Shown: piece after piece, positions 9,727 to 17,734 of the stretch | Position numbering within the stretch: position 1 is the first letter of the stretch | Layout: each line of letters starts with the position of its first letter | Assembly (NCBI GenBank): GCA_001821435.1 | Contig: MHLP01000004.1 | Coordinates: forward strand, 1 to 36,095 | DNA from: Candidatus Lloydbacteria bacterium RIFCSPLOWO2_01_FULL_50_20 | Lineage (GTDB): Bacteria > Patescibacteriota > Minisyncoccia > Phycocordibacterales > UBA6899 | DNA: 36,095 nucleotides | Direction: 5' to 3' | The notes under the pieces: model-generated | Databases searched by the model: none | Told to the model about the DNA's origin: nothing | The model's input: only the letters and a program-made list of their open reading frames with translations | Translations under genes and position numbers: made by a program

Positions 9727-9776
9727 GCATGCACGCCACCATGACGGCATGCAGACTACCACTATCCGATAGCCCG
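9727..9776 (-). pseudogene. partial duplicate of the tRNA-Pro 5' half
   Basis: Minus strand CGGGCTATCGGATAGTGGTAGTCTGCATGC is nearly identical to the tRNA-Pro 5' half (one base differs: TGCATGC versus TACATGC), but no T-arm or 3' acceptor strand follows. Confidence 0.7.
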
Positions 9777-9786
9777 AATGTGGCAA

Positions 9787-9792
9787 AGTATA
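9787..9792 (-). promoter_or_regulatory. -10 element (TATACT) upstream of the tRNA/NUDIX transcript
   Basis: GTTATACTTTGCCACATTCGGGC on the minus strand. Confidence 0.4.
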
Positions 9793-9834
9793 ACAAAAAA
9801 TGAAAAAATTGCGAGGTATTCTGGACGCTTCCGA

Positions 9835-9865
9835 TAAAAGAAAAACCGCCACCTCATGGTACCGG
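9835..9865 (-). terminator. intrinsic terminator of the small ORF at 9854-10057
   Basis: Minus strand CCGGTACC-ATGA-GGTGGCGG (one mismatch, one G-T pair) then TTTTTCTTTT. Confidence 0.6.
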
Positions 9866-10057
9866 CTGACTTTTACGGCAAAGCTTCCAACCCTTCATCC
9901 AGTGTTCGTGATATTGGTTTGCCGAGGCGAGATTTTCACTGTGTTTATGATCCATAACGCAGGGCGCTCTCTTCGGAGGCCTTCCCTTTTTTGCGGCTGC
10001 AAAGCCGGCGATCCGTGCTGCTTTCAGCCACTCGCGAAGAGATTCGAACTTTGTCAC
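9854..10057 (-). CDS. hypothetical basic small protein (67 aa, GTG start)
   Basis: MTKFESLREWLKAARIAGFAAAKKGRPPKRAPCVMDHKHSENLASANQYHEHWMKGWKLCRKSQPVP; AAAGG 8 nt upstream of GTG; own terminator. Confidence 0.5.
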   Translation of the reverse strand: MTKFESLREWLKAARIAGFAAAKKGRPPKRAPCVMDHKHSENLASANQYHEHWMKGWKLCRKSQPVP

Positions 10058-10132
10058 TGCGAAAACCTTTCAAAAAAAATGAACAACTCGTGCTAATTTT
10101 AATCCCGGCGTATTCGTATGTCAATTTATTGG

Positions 10133-10210
10133 GAGCGTCCAGAATACCTCGTGGCTTTGCCACGAGGATGAGTGGGCGCAAGGTATGCTAGAGCGGGCGG
10201 ACAAGTTTAT
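10133..10210 (+). repeat. dispersed structured repeat family A, copy 1
   Basis: GAGCGTCCAGAATA-CCTCGTGGC-TTT-GCCACGAGG-ATGAGTGGGCGC...GCGGGCGGACAAGTTTAT; matches copies at 10969, 17678 and 29323. Confidence 0.8.
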
Positions 10211-10602
10211 ATTCCCTTGCAATTACCGGCGGGTTTATATCCTTTCGTCTCGGCATCTTCTTTGCTTGCGAACCAGATCTTATTCTCCTCGTTGATCAGT
10301 TTTACTCCTCCGCACCAAGGAAGATAGTACGCTGTGCCGTTCTTCGAACCGACATACATTTTCGCCGCACTCTCCCCTGCCCCGCCTGCGGTAAACTGCG
10401 TGACGCGCAATTCGGTCTTTCGGACGCTTTCCATGCTCAATATCCTTTCAGCAAGAAAAGCCCCGGCACCAAAAAGACAGACGGCAATGATCGCAAAAAC
10501 AGCCTTGGGAATGTCGGGAGAATGCCATAGTCTTGCCCTCGCTCTGTGGTAAGCTTGCTTTACTGTGGGGTTGATTTTCTGGACAAGGTCTGGTAATCTC
10601 AT
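10207..10602 (-). CDS. hypothetical membrane-anchored protein with C-terminal YYLPWCGG...GYKPAGNC domain
   Basis: One TM segment (AVFAIIAVCLFGAGAFLAERIL) and C-terminal SKNGTAYYLPWCGGVKLINEENKIWFASKEDAETKGYKPAGNCKG with two conserved-looking cysteines (Ada-type metal-binding-like). Confidence 0.75.
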   Translation of the reverse strand: MRLPDLVQKINPTVKQAYHRARARLWHSPDIPKAVFAIIAVCLFGAGAFLAERILSMESVRKTELRVTQFTAGGAGESAAKMYVGSKNGTAYYLPWCGGVKLINEENKIWFASKEDAETKGYKPAGNCKGI

Positions 10603-10610
10603 GGAATTGT

Positions 10611-10616
10611 ATTATA
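10611..10616 (-). promoter_or_regulatory. -10 element (TATAAT) 8 nt before the ATG at 10602
   Basis: CCTATAATACAATTCCATG on the minus strand; the ATTATA complement may also serve rpmA on the + strand. Confidence 0.5.
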
Positions 10617-10650
10617 GGAAGATATCAAGCATAAGCAACCATAAACCACT

Positions 10651-10923
10651 ATGTCAACAAAGAAATCGGGAGGTTCCTCAAAAAATTTACGCGATTCCCA
10701 GCCAAAATTCCTCGGAACAAAGATCCACGATGGTGAGAAAGCAGGGGCTGGCATGATCATCGTCCGACAGCGAGGCACACGCATTGTTCCCGGAAAGAAC
10801 GTCAGAGTCGGCAAGGACCACACGCTCTACGCCGCAAAGGGGGGCATGGTCCGATTCACCACGGTCCGAAAGACCCGATTCAACGGACAAACGGCAACCA
10901 AAAAGATGGCATCGGTGATCTAA
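10651..10923 (+). CDS. rpmA: 50S ribosomal protein L27
   Basis: [63 protein letters not shown]. Confidence 0.95.
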   Translation: MSTKKSGGSSKNLRDSQPKFLGTKIHDGEKAGAGMIIVRQRGTRIVPGKNVRVGKDHTLYAAKGGMVRFTTVRKTRFNGQTATKKMASVI

Positions 10924-10930
10924 TTCCAAC

Positions 10931-10962
10931 AAAAAAAACCGCATCCCTGACGCGGTTTTTTT
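10931..10962 (+). terminator. rho-independent terminator after rpmA
   Basis: AAAAAACCGC-ATCCCTGAC-GCGGTTTTTTT. Confidence 0.8.
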
Positions 10963-10968
10963 ATTGAG

Positions 10969-11045
10969 AGCGTCCAGAATACCTCGCGGCTCTGACGCGA
11001 GGATGAGTGGACGCAAGATACGTTGGGGCGGGCGGACAAGTTTAT
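10969..11045 (+). repeat. dispersed structured repeat family A, copy 2
   Basis: GAGCGTCCAGAATA-CCTCGCG-GCTCTGA-CGCGAGG-ATGAGTGGACGC...GCGGGCGGACAAGTTTAT. Confidence 0.8.
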
Positions 11046-11148
11046 TTTCTTGGACTAATATAAAACATGCCGCCCGTCTATCCCCACCCTTACCTGCCTG
11101 CAGGCGTCCCGGGGCATTCTGGCTCACACCGTAAAAAGTGAATGGTCT

Positions 11149-11595
11149 TTATTTCTCAGCTTCAACAACGACTTTGAACTCGGCTTCCTTTCCATTCAAA
11201 AGCACGGGCACAATGAATTCTCCCGTCGTCTTGATCGGCTTCGGAAGCGCGATGTGGTCAGCTGAAAAAGAAGCCCCAACGGCTTTCCCGAGTTCTTCCG
11301 CCAGCTCTTCCCTTCCCACACCGGCATAGAGATGTCCTTCCTCATTTGCGCTCCTTGTGAGCGTAATGACGGCGTTTTTGAGCCCGGCAAACGCCTTGTG
11401 CAATAGTTCCTCCTGGCGTGTTCGTTCGACTTCACGCTTCTTGGAGAGCTCAGCGACACGCTTTGCGGTGCCTTTCGTTATCGCCTCGCCGAGGCCTCGG
11501 GCAAAGAGAAAATTGCGTGCAAAACCCGGTTTGACGTCTTTGATCTCATATTTCTTTCCGACATCCTTCACATCTGATAATAAAATGACTTTCAT
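11149..11595 (-). CDS. rplI: 50S ribosomal protein L9
   Basis: MKVILLSDVKDVGKKYEIKDVKPGFARNFLFARGLGEAIT... with C-terminal L9 domain. Confidence 0.95.
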   Translation of the reverse strand: MKVILLSDVKDVGKKYEIKDVKPGFARNFLFARGLGEAITKGTAKRVAELSKKREVERTRQEELLHKAFAGLKNAVITLTRSANEEGHLYAGVGREELAEELGKAVGASFSADHIALPKPIKTTGEFIVPVLLNGKEAEFKVVVEAEK

Positions 11596-11845
11596 GGCTG
11601 GTTTTGAAATATTTATAGGTGTTCCATATTATACGCAGAACTCCTCAAAAGACAAGGAGAAAGGGGGCATGGTGGCGCCCCCCTTTGTTTGCCCCCGGCA
11701 TCCTTTTGGGATTGAGGGCACGTCTTAGCTGTATAGCCAACGAGCTGTGTGCGTCTCCTGTGGGAGCCACTCCTTGGATGCTAACACAAGGTGTTTGTAT
11801 GCTAGCGAGCCGCACATGCCTTGTCAATCCCACCTTGAGTCTCAA

Positions 11846-11874
11846 TAAAAAGGGGCTTCCTGTCGGTAAGCCCC
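11846..11874 (-). terminator. rho-independent terminator downstream of the S41 peptidase
   Basis: Minus strand GGGGCTT-ACCGACAGG-AAGCCCC-TTTTTATTG. Confidence 0.75.
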
Positions 11875-11958
11875 GCGTGATCATATAATGGGTTTGTTCA
11901 TTTTTACCCGATCACGATCGTTCATGTAATAGTAACAGCAGTAAAGGAAGATAGTCAA

Positions 11959-13287
11959 TCATTGTTTCCCCTTCCGCACGATCTCGATCGCCTTATCGAG
12001 CTGCGGGTCTTTTCCTTCATCAGCGTCTTTCTTTGTAAAATCCACAATAACATCGGGTTCGAGCCCCCCTGCGGAAAGATTGGTTCCGTTCGGCGTGATC
12101 CAGCGTGCGATGGTGACCTTGAGCGATGTCTCCGGGGTTATTGAAACAAGTTCCTGCACCGAACCCTTGCCGAAGGTCTTCGTACCGACCAATGTCGCAA
12201 CACCATGCTGCGAAAGTGCTCCGGCAAGAATTTCCGCCGCAGAAGCCGAACCTCCGTCGACCAGAATAACGAAATGGAAATCCCCGGTAAAAATATCATA
12301 ACCCTTGCTACGATATACTTTTCCGACGCCGTCTTTTTCTTCTTCACTCACGATGACTTTTCCTTGCGGAAGGAACCAGCTTGCGATATCGACGGCAACC
12401 TCAAGATAGCCACCCGGGTTACCGCGCAGATCAAGCACGAGCTTGGATGTGCCGGATTCGACGAACTTGCGCAGCGCTCCGCGGAAGAGGTCGGCGCCCG
12501 TTGCCGGAAAACCATAAAGACGAATGATGAACACATCTCCCTGGAGTTCGGTGTCGATCGTCGGCACTTGGATGGTTTCGCGAACGACTGAAATATCAAA
12601 CGGTTCATCTTTTCCTTTTCTTAAAAGCGTAAGCGTAACCGGCTTTCCGATCTCTCCGCGAATAAGGTAGAGCGCCTTATCGACGGTCATCGCTGATGTT
12701 GTCGCGCCGTCAATGCGAAGTACACGGTCGCCCTTGAAAACTCCTGCGCGTTCAGCGGGAGAACCCTTGAGCGGCGCAATGACCGTGAGCACGCCGTCCT
12801 GCATACCGATCTGCATTCCGACGCCTCCGAACGAACCGGAAACATCCTGTTCAAAAAGCGATTTTTCCTGCGGCGGCATGAAATAGGTGTACGGATCCCC
12901 GAGCGAATTCGCCAGTCCCTCGATCGCACCCCAGACCTTCTCTTGGTTGGAAACGCTCTCCGATTTCGTCGGAACATACCGTTCATTGAGCACATTCCAC
13001 ACCTTCCAAAACTGGGAAAAATCCGCGGGGCCGTCATCTTTTGCGGCGATACCGGAGCGGTCAAGCAAACACGGCACCTCTGTGCCTTTTTCATCGACGC
13101 ATGTTGAGAGTGCCGGCGATTGCGGCGTAGCGGTCGCGGCGCCCAGCATGGTGATATTAAAAACACCGGTGACTTTATCGACTTCCGGACGTCGTTCATA
13201 GCCGACAAATACCCCGCCGCCAAAAAATAGTGCAGCAAATAAAAACAGCAAAAAAAGACGGGCTAAAGACGATTGGGGGCTTTGCAT
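11959..13287 (-). CDS. S41 family C-terminal processing peptidase (PDZ domain)
   Basis: N-terminal TM segment, PDZ-like GGVGMQIGMQDGVLTVIAPLKGSPAERAGVFKGDRVLRIDG, catalytic GGSASAAEI and KTFGKGSVQ. Confidence 0.93.
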   Translation of the reverse strand: MQSPQSSLARLFLLFLFAALFFGGGVFVGYERRPEVDKVTGVFNITMLGAATATPQSPALSTCVDEKGTEVPCLLDRSGIAAKDDGPADFSQFWKVWNVLNERYVPTKSESVSNQEKVWGAIEGLANSLGDPYTYFMPPQEKSLFEQDVSGSFGGVGMQIGMQDGVLTVIAPLKGSPAERAGVFKGDRVLRIDGATTSAMTVDKALYLIRGEIGKPVTLTLLRKGKDEPFDISVVRETIQVPTIDTELQGDVFIIRLYGFPATGADLFRGALRKFVESGTSKLVLDLRGNPGGYLEVAVDIASWFLPQGKVIVSEEEKDGVGKVYRSKGYDIFTGDFHFVILVDGGSASAAEILAGALSQHGVATLVGTKTFGKGSVQELVSITPETSLKVTIARWITPNGTNLSAGGLEPDVIVDFTKKDADEGKDPQLDKAIEIVRKGKQ

Positions 13288-13295
13288 TGTTCACC

Positions 13296-13301
13296 ATTAT
13301 C
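13296..13301 (-). promoter_or_regulatory. -10-like element (GATAAT) 8 nt before the S41 peptidase ATG
   Basis: GGGATAATGGTGAACAATG on the minus strand. Confidence 0.4.
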
Positions 13302-13463
13302 CCAAAGAGATGAAGATGGGTCAAACCCTGTGGTAATGTCCGCAGACGAACTTACTACAGGGCAGGCCCCGTAGTAGCCCTTTCATGTACAAATCTATGA
13401 AAAGTATTACCGAAGCGCGTTTTCTGAGTTATACTAGATATACTATTAGAGAGCATTATTATT

Positions 13464-14375
13464 ATGATCTCCCGATACACATATCACGACCTGACATGGA
13501 TCGACATGGAATCGCCGACCAACGAAGAGGTGCGCCAGATCATGGAGGAATTCGATATTCATCCGATCGTCGCGGATGAACTGCTGTCGCCGTCGCTCCG
13601 GCCAAAGGTCGACAGTTACGAGAACTTTATCTATCTTATTCTCCATTTTCCGGCTATCCGCCACAGCCATCGGAGCAAAGAACAGGAGGTCGATTTCATC
13701 ATCGGAAAGAAGTTTCTTATTACCGTACGCTACGAACTGCTCGATCCGCTCCACAAATTCTCGAAGGTCTTTGAGGTCAACTCGATCCTCGACAAAAACA
13801 ATTTTGGGAATCATGCGGGCTTCCTTTTCTTCTACATGATCCGCAAGATCTACGGCTCTCTTGGGCATGAACTTTCGATGATCGGTGAGCTCTTGAAAAA
13901 TATCGAGGAAAAGATCTTCACCGGAAAAGAACGCGAGATGGTTGAGGAGCTTTCCGTCATTCATCGTGACATCCTCGAATTCCACCGCGCGCTCCGTATG
14001 CACCGAAGTGTGCTGCAGTCGTTCTCGCTAGCCTGTGAGAATTTTTTCGGCAAGGGATTCCGTCACTATAGCGAAAATATCACCGGCGAATACTTGAAGA
14101 TAGAGGAACTTCTTCACGACCAGAAAGAAATATTAAACGAACTTCGCATTACGAACGATTCCCTTCTTTCGACGAAGACGAACGAGACAATGAAAGTGCT
14201 GACGGCAACAGCTTTTCTTGTGCTTCCTGCAACGCTCATTAGTCAGCTGTTCAGCATGAACACAACTACCGTACCGCTTGTCGGAATGAGTAATGATTTC
14301 TGGGTGATCCTTGGAATCATGGGCATCATTGCTATTGCGACGTTCGCTTTTTTCAAGAGTAAGAAATGGCTCTAA
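13464..14375 (+). CDS. corA: CorA-like Mg2+/divalent cation transporter
   Basis: N-terminal CorA-type domain; C-terminal two-TM region TATAFLVLPATLISQLFSMNTTTVPLVGMSNDFWVILGIMGIIAIATFAFFKSKKW. Confidence 0.88.
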   Translation: MISRYTYHDLTWIDMESPTNEEVRQIMEEFDIHPIVADELLSPSLRPKVDSYENFIYLILHFPAIRHSHRSKEQEVDFIIGKKFLITVRYELLDPLHKFSKVFEVNSILDKNNFGNHAGFLFFYMIRKIYGSLGHELSMIGELLKNIEEKIFTGKEREMVEELSVIHRDILEFHRALRMHRSVLQSFSLACENFFGKGFRHYSENITGEYLKIEELLHDQKEILNELRITNDSLLSTKTNETMKVLTATAFLVLPATLISQLFSMNTTTVPLVGMSNDFWVILGIMGIIAIATFAFFKSKKWL

Positions 14376-14387
14376 CGGTCTAAGGCA

Positions 14388-15818
14388 ATGGGACTCCGAC
14401 TCTATAACACCCAAACAAGGCAAACGGAAGAATTCACACCTCCCCCCCGCCTTCGTGCTTCGGACGGGCTGGCGCCCTACGAGGTGAAGATGTATAACTG
14501 CGGGCCGACCGTCTATAATTACGCGCACATCGGAAATCTCCGCGCGTATGTCTTTGCTGATATTCTGCGGCGGACACTCGAAATGGAGGGTTACAGCGTA
14601 AAACAGATAGTGAACATTACCGACGTTGGCCACCTCGTTTCCGATAACGATGAGGGGGAAGACAAAATAGAAGAGGGCGCAAGGCGCGAGGGAAAAAGCA
14701 CGGAAGAGATCATCGGTCTCTATTCGCAGGCATTTTATGACGATCTCAAGGCGCTCAATGTGCTTCCTGCGACAAAATATCCCCGTGCGACACAATATAT
14801 CGATGAACAAAAGGCGCTCATCGAGACATTGGACAAGAAAGGCTTTCTCTATACGACCGAAGACGGCGTCTATTTTGATACGACAAAATTTCCCCGCTAT
14901 GCCGACTTCGCAAAGCTCGACATCGCCGGAATGCAGGCGGGTGCACGAGTCAGCATGGGAGAGAAAAAACATCCGACCGACTTTGCGGTCTGGAAATTTT
15001 CCCCAGAAGATGGAAACAAGCGCGAGCAAGAATGGGACTCTCCCCTCAGAGCGGACCGCAAAGGTTTTCCCGGCTGGCACATTGAATGCTCCGCTATCGC
15101 GATGAAAGAACTCGGCGAGACCATCGACATTCACACGGGTGGTGTCGATCATATTCCCGTGCACCACACGAACGAAATAGCGCAGAGCGAATGCGCGACC
15201 GGTAAACAATTTGCCCGCTACTGGATGCATTCGGCGCATATGCTGGTCGATGGGCAGAAAATGTCGAAGTCGCTGGGAAATACCTATCGACTATCGGACT
15301 TAGCGGAAAAAGGAATTGCTCCCCTCACCTTCCGCTATTGGCTTTTGACCGCACATTATCGCACCCAAGTGAATTTCACTTGGGATGCGTTAAAAGGAGC
15401 TCAAAACGCATACGAAAGACTTCGAAGACGTATATTTGAAATTAAGAAAAAAGGTGTGACTACCAACACACACCCGTTTTCTTTTGTTGGGAGCGTATTT
15501 GATGACCTTGACACCGCATCTGATATCGCGAGTATGTGGCAAGATATTCAAAACAATGAATACGATTCAAAAACAATTATTCAAGAAGTGGAAATTCTGG
15601 ATAAATTTCTCGGACTGAAATTACTCGAATACGCTCCTGAAGAAGTAGTCGTCACTTCGGAACTGCAAAAACTCCTCGATGAACGCAAGACGGCTCGTGA
15701 TGCGAAGAATTTTGCCGCATCCGACCGCCTGCGCGATGAGATCCGCAAGCTTGGATATGAGGTGAAAGACACGCCGGAAGGCCAGCGACTTGAGAAGACA
15801 GAAAAAAAATCCGCCTGA
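14388..15818 (+). CDS. cysS: cysteinyl-tRNA synthetase
   Basis: MYNCGPTVYNYAHIGNLRAYVFADIL, GWHIECSAIAMKELGETIDIHTGGVDHIPVHHTNEIAQSE, KMSKSLGN. Confidence 0.95.
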   Translation: MGLRLYNTQTRQTEEFTPPPRLRASDGLAPYEVKMYNCGPTVYNYAHIGNLRAYVFADILRRTLEMEGYSVKQIVNITDVGHLVSDNDEGEDKIEEGARREGKSTEEIIGLYSQAFYDDLKALNVLPATKYPRATQYIDEQKALIETLDKKGFLYTTEDGVYFDTTKFPRYADFAKLDIAGMQAGARVSMGEKKHPTDFAVWKFSPEDGNKREQEWDSPLRADRKGFPGWHIECSAIAMKELGETIDIHTGGVDHIPVHHTNEIAQSECATGKQFARYWMHSAHMLVDGQKMSKSLGNTYRLSDLAEKGIAPLTFRYWLLTAHYRTQVNFTWDALKGAQNAYERLRRRIFEIKKKGVTTNTHPFSFVGSVFDDLDTASDIASMWQDIQNNEYDSKTIIQEVEILDKFLGLKLLEYAPEEVVVTSELQKLLDERKTARDAKNFAASDRLRDEIRKLGYEVKDTPEGQRLEKTEKKSA

Positions 15819-15825
15819 GGCGGAT
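15802..15825 (-). terminator. intrinsic terminator for GDPD, embedded in the 3' end of cysS
   Basis: Minus strand ATCCGCC-TCA-GGCGGAT-TTTTTTTC; overlaps the cysS stop codon at 15816-15818. Confidence 0.75.
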
Positions 15826-16574
15826 CAGCGCAGTAATTGCGGCTTATCCGTAAATACTGCTTCGGCGCCGTATTTGATCACCGCGTCATAGATACTTGCG
15901 GTATTTACGGTCCAGACCCAAATGTGCATGTTGTTTTGTAATAGAGCGGAGCGCATTTTATGACCGCCCTCCGTGTCCATGACGACGTTCGTGTGCTCCA
16001 TGTGAATATTGTCGATGCCCTGTTCGCCTAGCATATCAATATAGGCAGGGAGGAGTACACCATCGTTCACTACGCCAACACAAAGCTTTGGAAACAACCG
16101 CTTCATCAGGAGTGCGGTCTGGTGATGAAAAGACGAAAGGACGATCTGCTTCTTTCTCCAACGCCCCTTCGCAAAGACATTGTCGAGCAACCTCGCAAGT
16201 CCGGGTACTGCCCGCGGGGATTTGATCTCGATGTTCACAGCACATCGCGCACAGATCACACCCATGGCTTCTTCAAGGGTCGGCGCAGCGAGACCGGGAT
16301 CCGGATCGTGAGCGATCTTGAGTTCTGCGCCAACGTCGAACTCCACCATTCGCGCACCGTCCTTGATCGCCCGCTCAAACGCTTGGATCGTATTTTCTTC
16401 GATCCCGATATCCTCGCCGTGGCGTCCGCGATGGTAAATGATCAGCGGTGTTTTGTTGCGCACCTGTGCCCTCTTATGAAGAACTTGCCTACCGCCATTA
16501 AACCATTCCTGTGGCCTTTTTACCACAGAAGCCTCCCCGCTGTTGATTCTATGCCCGCACAAAATCCCGGACAC
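15825..16574 (-). CDS. glycerophosphodiester phosphodiesterase family protein
   Basis: IIYHRGRHGEDIGIEENTIQAFERAIKDGARMVEFDVG...NIEIKSP...WVWTVNT...GAEAVFTDKPQLL (GDPD motifs); exact start uncertain. Confidence 0.85.
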   Translation of the reverse strand: MSGILCGHRINSGEASVVKRPQEWFNGGRQVLHKRAQVRNKTPLIIYHRGRHGEDIGIEENTIQAFERAIKDGARMVEFDVGAELKIAHDPDPGLAAPTLEEAMGVICARCAVNIEIKSPRAVPGLARLLDNVFAKGRWRKKQIVLSSFHHQTALLMKRLFPKLCVGVVNDGVLLPAYIDMLGEQGIDNIHMEHTNVVMDTEGGHKMRSALLQNNMHIWVWTVNTASIYDAVIKYGAEAVFTDKPQLLR

Positions 16575-17250
16575 GCTTGAGATCTTCCGGTGTTGTCACC
16601 TGAAGCCATTTTGTCGCCCGCACCATCATGACCGGCATTTTCTTTGCCAGCACGGCGAACGTATGCGGGAGACCGAATTCGAGAGAAGAGCCGCCGACCG
16701 GAACAAGATCATAGTCGAAGAGCTCATGTGAAAGCATGTAGAGGCCGGTATTCATGAAACCATGTCCAATAAAATGTTTCTGTTCGTGTATTCCCGCAAA
16801 TGTTCCGTCGGGGTTAGCGATCATTTCTCCGCCAGCTTCTTTGTTCCATATTTCCTGCGCTCCGATCGCGAAACGATATCCGGTCATGCGAAGGATGTCT
16901 TCCGGCGCGTACAGATCGTCTCCCATCAGGACAAGGAATCTTCCGCGCAAAAGATCGCGAGCCGCCCACAAAGCCCCCGCTGTTCCGTTCAATTCATGCT
17001 GGACCACATACCGGACCGGTCTTCCTTTCCATGTATCGCCAAAAAAATCGCGTATCTGTTCTCCCTGATACCCGATCACGAGAATGATCTCCGTGACCGT
17101 GCCCGGAAGCGCTTCGAGTTTCCATTCGATCAGATTTTTTCCGCACACTTCCTGCATGGGTTTGGGGCGCGTCTCCGTAAGAGGAAGCATCCGTGCCCCC
17201 TTTCCCGCAGCGAGTATGACCGCCTGGATGTTTTGCTCCGCTTGCATCAT
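16549..17250 (-). CDS. sugar-phosphate nucleotidyltransferase (NTP_transferase family)
   Basis: AVILAAGKGARMLPLTETRPKPMQEVCGKNLIEW signature; start taken at Met 17250. Confidence 0.88.
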   Translation of the reverse strand: MMQAEQNIQAVILAAGKGARMLPLTETRPKPMQEVCGKNLIEWKLEALPGTVTEIILVIGYQGEQIRDFFGDTWKGRPVRYVVQHELNGTAGALWAARDLLRGRFLVLMGDDLYAPEDILRMTGYRFAIGAQEIWNKEAGGEMIANPDGTFAGIHEQKHFIGHGFMNTGLYMLSHELFDYDLVPVGGSSLEFGLPHTFAVLAKKMPVMMVRATKWLQVTTPEDLKRVRDFVRA

Positions 17251-17329
17251 GTGGATTGATTCATTGTAGTATAATGCCGTTCCGATGAAAATGTTATGAT
17301 AACAATAGAGGTTTTTTTCGGAGAAGACC

Positions 17330-17734
17330 GTGAAAAAAATCGTTGTCGAAACGCTGGTGCTTGAGTACGTCAAGCGGTATCGGATCCCCGCCCGCTATGA
17401 AGGTAGGAACGTCGGACATGTCTACGTCTATATTATCGGCGACCCCGCACGCACTGGAGGCAAAGCATGTTACGCGTATGTTGATGACCTGCTTGTCGAC
17501 GAATCGGTGCGCGAAAAAGGCGGCGGACGAAAACTGATGGAGGCGCTCCTGCGTGTCGCAAAAAGTGAGCATTGTTACAAGGTCATCGCCAATTGCCACC
17601 GAAGGCGCAGAGCGGCGCGGGCTCTTTACTCCTCTATGGGGTTCGCCCCCCACGGTCGGGAATTCCGCCTCGATTTATTGGAACAGCCCAGAATTCCCCA
17701 AGGCAGAGCCCCGGGGATGAATGGGTGCGAATAG
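17330..17734 (+). CDS. GNAT family N-acetyltransferase (GTG start)
   Basis: YVDDLLVDESVREKGGGRKLMEALLRVAKSEHCYKVIANCHRRRRAARALYSSMGF; SD GGAGAAGACC-GTG; last ~18 codons come from repeat family A. Confidence 0.8.
   Translation: MKKIVVETLVLEYVKRYRIPARYEGRNVGHVYVYIIGDPARTGGKACYAYVDDLLVDESVREKGGGRKLMEALLRVAKSEHCYKVIANCHRRRRAARALYSSMGFAPHGREFRLDLLEQPRIPQGRAPGMNGCE

Noticed and set aside
10687-11127. 146 aa minus-strand ORF with ENKLVRPPQ...EPRGILDALNK
   Set aside because: Translation of repeat family A, the terminator and the antisense of rpmA; not a real protein.
14133-15239. 368 aa minus-strand ORF opposite corA and cysS
   Set aside because: Lies fully antisense to two clearly conserved genes; composition looks like a shadow frame of coding DNA.
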